Assembly: GCA_947498455.1 (NCBI GenBank)
Contig: CANMKK010000001.1
Location: 400,765-464,764 of the forward strand
Length of the DNA: 64,000 nucleotides
DNA from: an uncultured Aquimarina sp.
GTDB lineage: Bacteria; Bacteroidota; Bacteroidia; Flavobacteriales; Flavobacteriaceae
Direction of reading: 5' to 3'
Shown here: piece by piece, positions 1-9,156 of the stretch
Position numbering within the stretch: the stretch's first letter is position 1
How the letters are laid out: each line of letters starts with the position of its first letter
Translations under genes and position numbers: made by a program
Notes under the pieces: generated by a model
Told to the model about the DNA's origin: nothing
What the model saw: the letters and a program-made list of their open reading frames with translations, nothing else
Databases searched by the model: none

Positions 1-372
1 TTCCAAACTTTGTTTCATCAACTTATAACTTAGAGATGTAGCAGGGTTTAATTTCGTAACATCAACTGAATCCTTTAAGTAAGTTAATTGCTTCTTTGCT
101 TTTTCAAGGTCTTCTACTTCTTTTTTAGAAGATATGTCATCCCATTTGCCATAATCTTCGGTTTTTATTCCTAAATAGGTTTGTTCCATGGGAGAGTCCG
201 CAACCTCTTCTTGAAATTGTGTTTCAAACCAATCATTTAGTTTTTTAGAGTTCTCTTCAACAGTATCGGTTTCAGAAATCACGTTGGTATTGATTTCTTT
301 TTTTTCTTGCTTGCATCCTACTAATAAAAAAAAGAGGCAAAAAAGTGTTATGACAATTCTCATTACATTCAT
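1..372 (-). CDS. DUF885-family lipoprotein, N-terminal part only
   Basis: Partial gene that runs off the left edge; only about the first 124 residues are visible. The frame is open from an ATG at 372 (a second ATG at 363 gives the more usual MRIV start). The product starts with a hydrophobic signal and an SpII lipobox (LLVGC), so it should be a lipoprotein. After a charged linker, the stretch with DWFETQF and QTYLGIK resembles the beginning of DUF885 proteins, which are large alpha-helical putative metal-dependent peptidases. The catalytic part is outside the window, so activity cannot be judged. It lies 16 bp upstream of the CocE-type hydrolase stop on the same strand and could be cotranscribed with it. 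Family assignment is from memory of the N-terminal pattern and moderately sure. Confidence 0.6.
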   Translation of the reverse strand, partial: MNVMRIVITLFCLFFLLVGCKQEKKEINTNVISETDTVEENSKKLNDWFETQFQEEVADSPMEQTYLGIKTEDYGKWDDISSKKEVEDLEKAKKQLTYLKDSVDVTKLNPATSLSYKLMKQSLE

Positions 373-388
373 TCTATTTGGTTTAGGG

Positions 389-2296
389 TTATTCTTTTAA
401 TAAAGAAAATTCTATTTCAGAATCATAAAACACTTGGTGTGTATGCTTCTTAAAATCTTCATCTTTTGCCTTGAAAATATTTGGAACAAAAGTTTGAGGG
501 TTCAAATCGATAAGAGGAAACCAGGTACTTTGTACCTGAATTTGTAATTTATGTCCTTTTTTGAAAGTATGATGGATATCCTGTAACTTAATAGTAACAT
601 CTGTCTTTTGATTTGGTATAAACGCTTCTGGTTTGCTAAAATCATTTCTAAAACGACCACGCATCACTTCACTACGAACCATCAAATGATAGTTAGACAT
701 TTTTAAATATTTCTGTGTTTCTTCTGTATCTTCGGTTTCATCTGGATATACATCAATTATTTTTACAATCCAATCGGCATCCGTACCTGTAGTAGCAACT
801 TTTAATTTTGCCAATATCTCACCTGTTAATGTCATATCTTCCGTAAGTACAGGAGTTTCATAAACCAATACATCTGGGCGTCTAGCTGCAAATCGCTGAT
901 CGTCTGTCATATATTTTCTTAATTTATATTCCATTTTTATATCTTCAGAATATGGAACTGGTTTTTTAGGGTCACTAACAAATTGAGCGAATCCATTTTT
1001 AGAATTATCTCCTAATGTTCCGTTATCCGTTAAGAAAAAAGATTTTTTTTCTGTGTTTTTTGGTGGCCAAACATCATAGGAGTTCCATTCTTTTTTACCC
1101 GTATCAAATATTTTTATTTCTGATAACCCTGTATTTTCATCTCCCTTACCTTTAAGGAAGTGATTGAAGAATTTAGTTTCAATATCTCTTTGGTAAGCTA
1201 TTGATAGATCATCTCCAAAATGTACATTTCCGATCGCTTGTCGTTTCTTAGTACCATACCAATCTCCATGTCCCCAAGGTCCAAAAACCATGATATTATA
1301 ATTCTTACTACGCTTTTCTATATTTTTATATGCTTCTAAGGGACCATACAGATCTTCTGCATCAAATAATCCTCCTACGGTCATTACTGCTGGTTTTATA
1401 TTCTCCAGATGCTGTATAATTCCTCTGGATTTCCAAAATTCATCATAATTTGGGTGCTCTGTTAATTGTTCCCAGAAAAAATTATCTTTAAAATGCCCAT
1501 CAAGATTGCTTAATGATCCTGCTTTTAAGAAAAAATCATACTGATCTTTACTTTTTAGTTTAGGAAATTCGTACCAAGTTTCTTTTACTCTTCCTTCTTT
1601 CGGGTATCCAAAAACGGCTGTTCCTCTCCAATAACTTAAAATATAAGCTCCATTATGATGAAAATCATCAAAAAAGAAATCTCCAATAGGTGCTTGTGGT
1701 GATACTGCCTTTACTGCTGGGTGTACATCAAGTAAAGCACAAAGAGAATAAAATCCTGGGTAAGAAATACCATATACTCCTACATTTCCATTAAAGTTAG
1801 AAACATTTTCTACCAACCAATCTATACTATCATACGTATCACTAGATTCATCTATTTGTTTCCCTGTTTTATTAGGAATATATGCTCTCATATTATCATA
1901 CTCTCCTTCGCTCATCCAACGACCACGAACATCTTGATATACAAATATATTTCCTTCCTCCATAAGGAATTTATTAGGTCCTAACTTAGATCTAAATTGA
2001 TCTTCTCCGTAGGGTCTACAACTATAAGGAGTTCTCTGAAATAAAATAGGATACTTCTTAGAAGTATCTTTAGGGGTATATATTGTGGTATGAAGTTTAA
2101 TTCCATCCCTCATCACAATATCTACTTCTTGTTTCGTATAATTATCTTTTACCTCATAGAGGTCTTTTTCGGCTTCTTTTGTAGTAGTTTCAGTAACTTC
2201 TGCTTTTGCATTGGTATCTGAATTCTGTTTACAAGATGGGAAAAATAAAGTAATACTTAAAAAAGTAGCTACAAAAAATATTCTGGTTAATCGCAT
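389..2296 (-). CDS. CocE/NonD-family (S15-like) alpha/beta hydrolase lipoprotein
   Basis: 635-residue secreted hydrolase of the CocE/NonD (X-Pro dipeptidyl-peptidase S15-like) family, members of which act as peptidases, amino-acid ester hydrolases or glutaryl-acylases. Residues 1-22 form a lipoprotein signal ending in FFPSC (Cys22). The alpha/beta-hydrolase core carries the nucleophile motif GISYPG with Ser178, a later GGLFDAED acid region and GPWGHGDW with the catalytic His. The C-terminal ~230 residues match the jelly-roll domain found after the hydrolase core in this family. Length is typical. It precedes the partial DUF885 lipoprotein on the same strand, so the two may form an outer-membrane peptide-processing pair. 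The substrate cannot be inferred. Confidence 0.85.
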   Translation of the reverse strand: MRLTRIFFVATFLSITLFFPSCKQNSDTNAKAEVTETTTKEAEKDLYEVKDNYTKQEVDIVMRDGIKLHTTIYTPKDTSKKYPILFQRTPYSCRPYGEDQFRSKLGPNKFLMEEGNIFVYQDVRGRWMSEGEYDNMRAYIPNKTGKQIDESSDTYDSIDWLVENVSNFNGNVGVYGISYPGFYSLCALLDVHPAVKAVSPQAPIGDFFFDDFHHNGAYILSYWRGTAVFGYPKEGRVKETWYEFPKLKSKDQYDFFLKAGSLSNLDGHFKDNFFWEQLTEHPNYDEFWKSRGIIQHLENIKPAVMTVGGLFDAEDLYGPLEAYKNIEKRSKNYNIMVFGPWGHGDWYGTKKRQAIGNVHFGDDLSIAYQRDIETKFFNHFLKGKGDENTGLSEIKIFDTGKKEWNSYDVWPPKNTEKKSFFLTDNGTLGDNSKNGFAQFVSDPKKPVPYSEDIKMEYKLRKYMTDDQRFAARRPDVLVYETPVLTEDMTLTGEILAKLKVATTGTDADWIVKIIDVYPDETEDTEETQKYLKMSNYHLMVRSEVMRGRFRNDFSKPEAFIPNQKTDVTIKLQDIHHTFKKGHKLQIQVQSTWFPLIDLNPQTFVPNIFKAKDEDFKKHTHQVFYDSEIEFSLLKE

Positions 2297-2389
2297 TAGT
2301 ATAGTTATGTTTATTTTATTGCGGAAGATAAAAAAAACATAACTCCAACTAATCTACTTTTAAGGAGACTTTAACAATATTAACTCATA

Positions 2390-4369
2390 TTATTTTTTAA
2401 AATTTTTCAATCCTTGTTTAAGCCATTTTAGATATTCATTTTCATTAGGAGTATATGCTGTAGTAGTATTTAGTAAATTCATTTCTGAATCTATCAAAAC
2501 ATAATAAGGTTGGGAGTTATTTTCAAAATTTAATGTTTGAAAAGTAGCCCACTTATCTCCTATTGTTTTTATAGATTTCACATTTCCTGATGGTTTTAAA
2601 TACTTAAATTGTTCGTCTTCTTTAAGTTTCTCTCTATCATCTACATATAATGAAATTAAGATATAATCATCTTTTAATATCTTAGTAATTTCAGGATTAC
2701 TCCAAACTTGTTCTTCCATTTTTCGACAATTTACACAGGCCCAACCTGTAAAATCAATCATTATAGGTTTCTTCTGACTTTTAGCTGCAGCAATGCCCTT
2801 ATCAAAATCTGTAAATGCGTTTAAACCTAAAGGCCCATGTGCTTCCTTCTCATAAACACTATAAAATAACGGAGGTGGAAATCCACTTAGTAATTTAAGA
2901 TTCGCATGTACTGTATTGGTAAGCCCTGGAATTAAATAAATAACGAAGGCAATAATCAAAATTCCTAAAGTAGTTCTTACTTTACTTAACTTCTGTATTG
3001 GACTATCATGAGGAAATTTTATTTTCCCGAAAAGATACAAAGCTAAACCTATTCCTATTATTACCCAAATAGCTATAAATACTTCTCGTCTTAATAGCCC
3101 CCAGTGCTCAACCAAATCTGCATTAGATAAGAATTTAAACGCTAAAGCCAATTCTATAAAACCTAAAACCACTTTTACGGCATTAAGCCATCCACCACTC
3201 TTTGGTAAGGAATTTAACCAATTAGGAAATAAAGCAAAAAGACCAAAAGGTAATGCCAATGCCAAACCAAAACCACCCATTCCTATACTTAACTGAATTG
3301 CTCCACCATCACTACTAAGTGATCCTCCCAAGAGAGAACCAAGAATTGGTCCTGTACATGAAAACGATACTAATGCTAATGTCAGTGCCATAAAAAAGAC
3401 ACCTACCATACCACCAACACTAGTCGCTTTACTATCCATCTTATTACTCCAAGAAGCAGGTAATGTAATTTCGAAATATCCAAAGAAAGAAATTGCGAAT
3501 ATGATAAAGACAACAAAAAAGATGATGTTTAATGTAACATTCGTTGATATATTATTTAAAATCTCAGGATCTAAAGAGTCTAATAAATGAAATGGTAAAC
3601 TTAATAGCAGATATATCGCAAATATGAAGAAACCATATAATATAGCATTTACTAATCCTTTTTTACGGTTTTTAGCTCCCTTTGTAAAAAAAGAAACAGT
3701 TAATGGAATCATCGGAAAAACACATGGTGTAAGTAAGGCAATTAGCCCTCCTAAAAAACCAAGAATGAATATTTTTAGATAACTCTTGTTCTTTACATTT
3801 TCTTTTGGAAATACATCCCAACCTTTTATGCCTATATTCAATGCATTAGATTTATCAATATCGTCTGCTGTCATTCCGGAAACAGCATTAGTAACTTTTA
3901 CAGGATTTTTAGTAAGGTTTAACTCAAACTCCACACTATCCGGAGGTAAACATTTTTCATCATCACATAAACCAAAGTACACTTCGGCTTTTATGCTTGA
4001 CACTGAAGCATTGAGTCTCTTAATTTTTTGAGAGAATATAGCTTTATCTTCGAAATACTTGATATCCATTTCGAATACTTTATCAAACTTCTGTATTCCA
4101 TCCGGTTCTGTAGTTTCTCCAATAAATTCAAAATCGTTATTTGGATTATGGTATGTAAACTCTGTTGCAGTAGGTGCAATTTCTTCTGTTTCCACTTCTT
4201 TCTGTGAATATAAATGCCAACCTTTTTCCAAGGTTGCCTCAAAATAAAGTATATATATATCCTCAGATTCTTGTTTTATACTACTTTTCCATTTTATAGG
4301 GTCAAATATTTGCGAAAATGATGCAGTAGATAACAAAATTGTTACTACAAGTACTAAGAGTTTTTTCAT
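2390..4369 (-). CDS. dsbD: DsbD-like thiol:disulfide interchange protein
   Basis: 659-residue membrane protein that carries reducing power from cytoplasmic thioredoxin to the periplasm. It has the full DsbD order: signal peptide (1-19); N-terminal DsbD-alpha domain with a Cys pair (Cys135 and Cys140 in GLCDDEKC); an eight-helix CcdA-like core with its two active Cys (Cys216 in LLTPCVFP and Cys338 in SFSCTGP); and a C-terminal thioredoxin-like domain with WACVNC (Cys545, Cys548). All expected redox residues are present. The start codon overlaps the tilS stop by 4 bp, so the two are translationally coupled. It is the main reductive counterpart, within this window, to the oxidative VKOR/DsbA fusions at 30-35 kb. 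Confidence 0.9.
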   Translation of the reverse strand: MKKLLVLVVTILLSTASFSQIFDPIKWKSSIKQESEDIYILYFEATLEKGWHLYSQKEVETEEIAPTATEFTYHNPNNDFEFIGETTEPDGIQKFDKVFEMDIKYFEDKAIFSQKIKRLNASVSSIKAEVYFGLCDDEKCLPPDSVEFELNLTKNPVKVTNAVSGMTADDIDKSNALNIGIKGWDVFPKENVKNKSYLKIFILGFLGGLIALLTPCVFPMIPLTVSFFTKGAKNRKKGLVNAILYGFFIFAIYLLLSLPFHLLDSLDPEILNNISTNVTLNIIFFVVFIIFAISFFGYFEITLPASWSNKMDSKATSVGGMVGVFFMALTLALVSFSCTGPILGSLLGGSLSSDGGAIQLSIGMGGFGLALALPFGLFALFPNWLNSLPKSGGWLNAVKVVLGFIELALAFKFLSNADLVEHWGLLRREVFIAIWVIIGIGLALYLFGKIKFPHDSPIQKLSKVRTTLGILIIAFVIYLIPGLTNTVHANLKLLSGFPPPLFYSVYEKEAHGPLGLNAFTDFDKGIAAAKSQKKPIMIDFTGWACVNCRKMEEQVWSNPEITKILKDDYILISLYVDDREKLKEDEQFKYLKPSGNVKSIKTIGDKWATFQTLNFENNSQPYYVLIDSEMNLLNTTTAYTPNENEYLKWLKQGLKNFKK

Positions 4370-5682
4370 AAGGTAATCGTTACTTTTACTATGTTTTTTG
4401 TTTGTGCGGTAATCTTAAATCTATCGTCTACTCTATAATCTATGACCCATACAATCTCTTGATCAGAACATAATAACCATACTCTTTCTTTGGCCAATAA
4501 GGATAATTTTTCATCTTTAAAATATTTACTTAACTTCTTTTTCCCTTTCATTCCTAGTGGATAAAAATAGTCCCCTTCTTTCCATTTTCTTACAATTAAA
4601 GGATACTTTAACTTTTCTTTATCAACATAAATCGTCTTTAGATCAATATTAGATAGCTGTGTAACCTCTTTAAATTTCAGCATACCAGCAGGTGTCATTA
4701 TCATATTTTCTTCTTCATTAATATGATAATTTCTATCTGATGTTTCTTCTGGTATTGGACTTAATAAAAGATCGGCCCTATCCTTAATTAGTCGATATTT
4801 TGGTGAAAAAATCTGTTTTCCTGATTGTGCTGTCAATATATTCAATATATCACTCCAAGCCTTAAACCCATATTCTTTTAGCAAAAAATACAAATACGTT
4901 TTTGGGTCTTCATACTGCTGAAGCTTATAAATGGGTATTTTAATTACCTCTGAATCTAAATATTCAAAAATATCTTTCTTAACTCTATCCACTTGATTTT
5001 TCACAAATCTATTGGCCTGCTTTATATGATCTAAAGTAGCTTCAAAATTCTGTAGAAACTCAGGGTTTACAGATTTAAGTTCAGGGATTACCTGATGTCT
5101 CAATTTATTTCGAATATATTTAGTACTTATATTACTGCTATCCTCACGCCATTTTATCATATTAGTTTTGGCATATTCTAATATTTGATTTCTAGAAAAC
5201 GGTAGCAAAGGACGTATATAGATATCATTAATTTCGGGAATTCCGGTTAACCCTTCAATTCCGGTTCCTCTAGAGATATTTATTAAAAAAGTTTCAAGGT
5301 TATCATCACTATGATGAGCTGTTAGTACATAGTCATATTGGTACATATTTAAAAGCTCTGAAAACCATTCATATCGTAATTCTCTAGCTGCCATCTGGAT
5401 AGAAACTTTATTAACACTTGCATATTTTTCAGTTTCAAAATCTTTTGCATAAAACGAAGCCCCTATGCTATCGGCCATAGATTCTACAAAAATTGCATCT
5501 TCCTCACTTTCTTCTCCTCGTAATTTAAAATTACAATGTGCTATACCGATTCTTAAATTGAGGGTATGACAAATAGATGTGAGTACAATACTATCTAAGC
5601 CTCCACTACAGGCAATTAGTAATTTACCATTTCTTAGAAATGGTAAATTATCATTCATATGGTTTTTAAACTCTTGTATCAA
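4366..5682 (-). CDS. tilS: tRNA(Ile)-lysidine synthase
   Basis: 438-residue cytoplasmic enzyme that converts the wobble C34 of tRNA-Ile(CAU) to lysidine using ATP and lysine, allowing AUA decoding; this is essential in an AT-rich genome. The PP-loop ATPase motif SGGLDS is at residues 26-31, followed by the N-type ATPase domain with HCNFKLRG and the HHSDDNLET region. The C-terminal quarter, with KWKEGDYFYPLGMKGKKK, matches the tRNA-binding TilS C domain. The gene overlaps dsbD by 4 bp downstream. Upstream, 415 bp separate it from the divergent sigma-like gene. Confidence 0.93.
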   Translation of the reverse strand: MIQEFKNHMNDNLPFLRNGKLLIACSGGLDSIVLTSICHTLNLRIGIAHCNFKLRGEESEEDAIFVESMADSIGASFYAKDFETEKYASVNKVSIQMAARELRYEWFSELLNMYQYDYVLTAHHSDDNLETFLINISRGTGIEGLTGIPEINDIYIRPLLPFSRNQILEYAKTNMIKWREDSSNISTKYIRNKLRHQVIPELKSVNPEFLQNFEATLDHIKQANRFVKNQVDRVKKDIFEYLDSEVIKIPIYKLQQYEDPKTYLYFLLKEYGFKAWSDILNILTAQSGKQIFSPKYRLIKDRADLLLSPIPEETSDRNYHINEEENMIMTPAGMLKFKEVTQLSNIDLKTIYVDKEKLKYPLIVRKWKEGDYFYPLGMKGKKKLSKYFKDEKLSLLAKERVWLLCSDQEIVWVIDYRVDDRFKITAQTKNIVKVTITL

Positions 5683-6097
5683 TTCTTTTTAATCAATTAT
5701 GCTATTTTTTCAAATATACGATTTTGGGCTTCCATATCCTTATTTAACTAGATACCTCCTATCATATATTTATTCTCATTAGCATTCGAAACTTTTTAAT
5801 CATGTCTTAGAATGCTTTAGAAAGATAAATTCTTATAAGTCACCAACAATAAGTGTTTAAAAACTTGTTTTTTCAATGTATCAATTTTCCAAAAAATAGA
5901 CCAACCCAAAAACTTTTGGATAGTTGAGATATATTGTAATATAAAAACATGATTAATTTAGAAACATTAGCTGTAATTGATTAAAATATAGCGATTTTAC
6001 ACTTGTTAAAACCCTTAAAAAACATTGATTATCAAGTTTTTAACACAAAAATAATTTGATTTTATTTATTTTTAGAAAACTCTTAAATTTCACACAT
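5683..6097. other. Intergenic region between divergent genes
   Basis: 415 bp of AT-rich DNA between tilS (leftward) and the sigma-like gene (rightward). It should hold both promoters. I see no ORF with coding character, no strong hairpin and no copy of the repeat families found elsewhere. An ATG-started extension of the rightward ORF to 6056 exists, but its 14 residues look like untranslated leader. Confidence 0.4.
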
Positions 6098-6805
6098 ATG
6101 AATAAGATAGATGAAGTACCTACAAGTTATATTGAGGATAATCGTAAAAAAGAGTTAGGTAAAAAATTATTATCAGTAATTCCACATTTACACCCCTATG
6201 TAAAGCATCGATTATATATTGCAGAAAGTACAGGAATTTTACCTAGAAATATGTACTGTTCTAATGGAATCATCGATGATGCTATTGTAAAATTATACGA
6301 TGAAGATTCTCTTGATCTGGATATTGACACCTTATCATTAGAACTAAAATTGTTTAGAATATCTGATCATCTTATTGATGAACTTTATATTAATGAAGGT
6401 TGGCATCAAGAATGCATTAGCACTAATTTCTTACTCAAGGAAGAACTCAAAAAACTCGAAGAAAGTTATACCTATAGTGCGGGTATGGAACTAATCATGA
6501 ATGAAGATTTAAATGATATATCTTATCATCAAAATTCAGAAAACAAGCAATTATTTATCTACGATGATACGGATTCTGCTATTTTAAAAATAATCAAGTC
6601 CGAAGAATCATCTGATAACAAAAAACAAAAGTTATTAGGTAAATTTTATAGCTGGTTGCCTCTGGAAACTTCTAAAATTATTGATCTATTCGTTTTCGGA
6701 AAATTGAATTTTCAGGAAATAGCTCAAATCAAAGATATAAGTGCTCAAGAAGTTAAAGAAATTATTATTGATGTACGTAAAAGTTTTAGAAGGAATCTTA
6801 TTTAA
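6098..6805 (+). CDS. Orphan protein with sigma-region-4-like C-terminus
   Basis: I chose the ATG at 6098 (MNKIDEVPT) rather than 6056, because the upstream 14 residues (MILFIFRKLLNFTH) are low-complexity and a promoter-like AT stretch lies directly before them. The 235-residue acidic protein has no recognised enzyme motif. The last ~50 residues (LPLETSKIIDLFVFGKLNF, then EIAQIKDISAQEVKEII) show the spacing of a sigma-70 region 4 helix-turn-helix: LP start, EIA, then a recognition helix with VKE. The N-terminal half (HPYVKHRLYIAE, two acidic helices) could correspond to a diverged region 2. It may be an atypical sigma factor or a regulator built on that fold. It stands alone between tilS and repeat copy A1. 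Confidence in a real gene is high, in function low. Confidence 0.6.
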   Translation: MNKIDEVPTSYIEDNRKKELGKKLLSVIPHLHPYVKHRLYIAESTGILPRNMYCSNGIIDDAIVKLYDEDSLDLDIDTLSLELKLFRISDHLIDELYINEGWHQECISTNFLLKEELKKLEESYTYSAGMELIMNEDLNDISYHQNSENKQLFIYDDTDSAILKIIKSEESSDNKKQKLLGKFYSWLPLETSKIIDLFVFGKLNFQEIAQIKDISAQEVKEIIIDVRKSFRRNLI

Positions 6806-6813
6806 ATTCAAAT

Positions 6814-6977
6814 AATATCAATTTGATTATAAAACATCTCAGATAAAACGAAGTTGCTTTTTTGATTTATGCCGCTATGATTATTTTTCATAGCCTTAGC
6901 TATAGGAAATATGAGTAAGAAAATAAAACGAAAAATGAACAAGTTTTAACCAGAAGTATTATGGTTAAATTGGTATT
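6814..6977. repeat. MITE-like repeat family A, copy 1
   Basis: About 164-bp element, nearly identical to 38052-38214 and to the reverse complement of 46465-46627. The ends are imperfect inverted repeats beginning ATACCAATT, and an internal stem contains CTATGATTATTTTTCATAG. It has no ORF. It begins 8 bp after the sigma-like gene and could act as part of its 3 prime end. Confidence 0.85.
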
Positions 6978-7007
6978 AAATCTTCAATAAGGGATTAAAA
7001 AATAAAA

Positions 7008-7033
7008 AAGGGAAATTAAATGTAATCTCCCTT
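7008..7033 (-). terminator. Hairpin terminator of the zincin gene at 7.1-8.4 kb
   Basis: AAGGGAAATTA / TAATCTCCCTT form an 11-bp stem with one mismatch and an AATG loop. It lies 32 bp beyond the leftward stop codon, and the + strand A-run to its left supplies the U-tract on the transcript. Confidence 0.65.
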
Positions 7034-7064
7034 CTTAATTCTATAAACTGCTATTAACCGTTAT

Positions 7065-8363
7065 TTAAAGATCCATTCTTTTTTTCATTATTTCTATGTT
7101 TATAGCATTTTTATGCTCACGCGTTTTTATTCTAGATGGTATCATGACATCGTTTAAACTACGTTCTGTATGACCTGCTCCGACTACATGAGCAAATTCA
7201 TGAGCTACAGTATAAAGACCAGCATCAGATGCCACAAAACTTGCACTTTCATATCTTGGGCTTCCTCCACATCCAGACCAAGAATGGCCTCCTGCCAATC
7301 CTCGAATTCCATCATTCCATATTTTACCAAATAATGCCCCAAAAACATACTCTCCCAAACGATCTGAATAGTATTTTTTATAAAAATTATTCAGTTTAAT
7401 TTTCTGATCAGATGAATCATCTGCAGCAGAATCATGTGCAAAAGCATTAGTATAATCACTGATTCTCTCTACAAATTCATCTACTGCTTCAGGGTCATTC
7501 TCTAAGATATCCATCGATTCTTCAAGAAAATGTGGCCCCGAACTTGTTATATCTATAAAAAATTCACCATCCGTAAATTCTGCAATACTCTCTATAACAT
7601 TTGTAATCGCCTTCTTTTTAAAATTCTTTTCTATATATATAAAATCTAATTTAGGTCTTCTTCCTTCTTTAGTATCAAAAAAATCACACTCTGATGATAA
7701 ACTTTTCTGGTCATTTAACAATTCCGTTTGACATTTATAAGTATCAATTGATTTATGATCTTGTAATCCTACATCAACTAATAAATAATTTGCTTCTGAA
7801 GCATTTTTAGTTTCATTTATAAAAACCGGATTTAAAAACTTATTGATCATATTTTCATCAAACACTAACTTTTTAGATCTATAGCCATCTTTAAGAATTT
7901 TCATAATATAGCTTTTTTTACTACTAATCCTTTCTATATTAGATTTCATAAGATAATCATAACCAAAATCTAATCGACCATTCTTTTCGATTTCATAAGG
8001 TTTTCCATCTTTAGTAAAAGAGAGATAAAAACCATTTTCTCCTAGATACATAAAAGCATTTTCAGTAATTCCTCCGGAAGTTACTGTACCATAAAGCACT
8101 CTTTTTTTTCCAAAATACTGTGCTTTTTTGCTACTAAGATTAAATAAAAGTTCTTCATCTTTCTCCGTTAGTAAAATAAATTTTCTTTCTTCTCCGTCTA
8201 CACTAATTGACCTTGCAAATTCTGGTATTTCTGGGAGTTTAGATATTGAAAAAGATGCAACGTTTTGCTGAACATTTATTTTATCATCTTCTTTAGAGCA
8301 AGAAATTATACTCACTAAAAGTAATGACAAAACAACCAATCTTAAGGTTTTACTTTTTTTCAT
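7065..8363 (-). CDS. Secreted zincin metalloprotease lipoprotein
   Basis: 432-residue lipoprotein: signal and lipobox end at Cys22 (SIISC). Near the C-terminus is a complete extended zinc motif HEFAHVVGAGH (388-398), three His plus catalytic Glu, followed by VMIP with a Met-turn candidate at Met407. This is the metzincin arrangement. The first ~350 residues are not recognised; they are rich in Lys/Glu and may be a prodomain. Cys212 and Cys226-region residues flank the linker. The strand has a hairpin terminator after the stop, and an exactly 21-bp-periodic tandem array begins 65 bp upstream of the start (8429-8485). The array also occurs before the next zincin gene and before the Ole-like operon, so all three may share a regulator. 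Substrate unknown. Confidence 0.8.
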   Translation of the reverse strand: MKKSKTLRLVVLSLLLVSIISCSKEDDKINVQQNVASFSISKLPEIPEFARSISVDGEERKFILLTEKDEELLFNLSSKKAQYFGKKRVLYGTVTSGGITENAFMYLGENGFYLSFTKDGKPYEIEKNGRLDFGYDYLMKSNIERISSKKSYIMKILKDGYRSKKLVFDENMINKFLNPVFINETKNASEANYLLVDVGLQDHKSIDTYKCQTELLNDQKSLSSECDFFDTKEGRRPKLDFIYIEKNFKKKAITNVIESIAEFTDGEFFIDITSSGPHFLEESMDILENDPEAVDEFVERISDYTNAFAHDSAADDSSDQKIKLNNFYKKYYSDRLGEYVFGALFGKIWNDGIRGLAGGHSWSGCGGSPRYESASFVASDAGLYTVAHEFAHVVGAGHTERSLNDVMIPSRIKTREHKNAINIEIMKKRMDL

Positions 8364-8428
8364 TATAATTATAATTTAAAGTTAATAAAAGCAAAAATAC
8401 ATTTAAAATATTATGAAATTTCCCCAAT

Positions 8429-8485
8429 TGTATAAAGTGTATGTTTGAGTGTATAAACGTACACTTTTAATGTATGAAATGTATT
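8429..8485 (-). promoter_or_regulatory. 21-bp-period tandem operator-like array, locus 1
   Basis: On the + strand, TGTAT occurs at 8429, 8450 and 8471, exactly 21 bp apart. Each is followed 9 bp later by a second half-site (TGTAT at 8438, GTACA at 8459, TGTAT at 8480). The unit reads TGTATAAAGTGTATGTTTGA. In the sense of the zincin gene it reads as ATACA boxes ending 65 bp upstream of the start codon. Matching arrays are at 10287-10321 and 16036-16082. Confidence 0.65.
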
Positions 8486-8498
8486 TTCCCTACATTAA

Positions 8499-8690
8499 AT
8501 ACGATTTCTCAAATGAAATTACTGGCTTAAATTGTTTCTTTTTAGTAGGTGTTTGAAAATAAAATGCATCGATAGCGCTGCTATACTTGAAATTTTCTTT
8601 TTCGTCTGAACCAAAAACACAATTCATACAATTTATGGATAAGAAATTCGTATGAGGAGTTTGAATTATTTTGTACTAGATTAAGTCATA
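8499..8690. repeat. Repeat family D, copy 1
   Basis: Shares with 29092-29222 the start ATACGATTTCTC, the middle block around GCATCGATAGC and CTTTTTC, and a right end ending in GTATGAGGAGTTTG-like sequence. It is longer than copy 2 because of an insertion near its left end. It is non-coding and lies between the two zincin genes. Confidence 0.55.
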
Positions 8691-8747
8691 AAAATTAAAG
8701 AATAGCCATTTGTGCTGAGCTTCGAAGTATAGCTATTGTTTAATTTT
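8691..8747. repeat. Fold-back hairpin in the spacer between zincin genes
   Basis: Arms AAAATTAAAGAATAGC and GCTATTGTTTAATTTT pair over 16 positions with one mismatch around a ~25-nt loop. It has no poly-U flank typical of a terminator and lies far from both genes, so I regard it as part of a decayed mobile or repeat element. Confidence 0.45.
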
Positions 8748-8838
8748 ATAACGTAGATATAGTGCTAAAGAGATTTCAAAAACTCTCATGGAGTTTTATA
8801 AAACTTTCGGAGCGAGTGTTGTTAAATAAAAAAATTTA

Positions 8839-9001
8839 ATACCATTTGTCATTTGAATTTACCGTAATAAAATGTTCTTTTTTGTACCTCAATTTCAGAA
8901 TAAAAATAAAACGTAGCCCAGCTATGCTTAATTTTTATTCTTCATTGAAACAAAAAAATCTTTATTTTCTTTTCAAGTAAATTCAAACAACAACTGGTAT
9001 A
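8839..9001. repeat. MITE-like repeat family B, copy 1
   Basis: 163-bp element with imperfect terminal inverted repeats (left ATACCATTTGTCATTTGAAT, right complement ATACCAGTTGTTGTTTGAAT). The reverse complement recurs at 59975-60134, an internally deleted copy is at 16230-16310, and a decayed relative is at 62938-63045. It has no ORF. Confidence 0.8.
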
Positions 9002-9156
9002 AATAGGATAGATTCAATGGGAAAAATTTATGTCTCGCTTTATAAAGAGAGAGATTCCCTAACTTTATTTCTAAATATAATGTGGAACACATACGAGAAA
9101 AACTAGTTCGAAAATATCAAGTAAAACTAAAATCTTAATATTATTTTTTGATCTCA

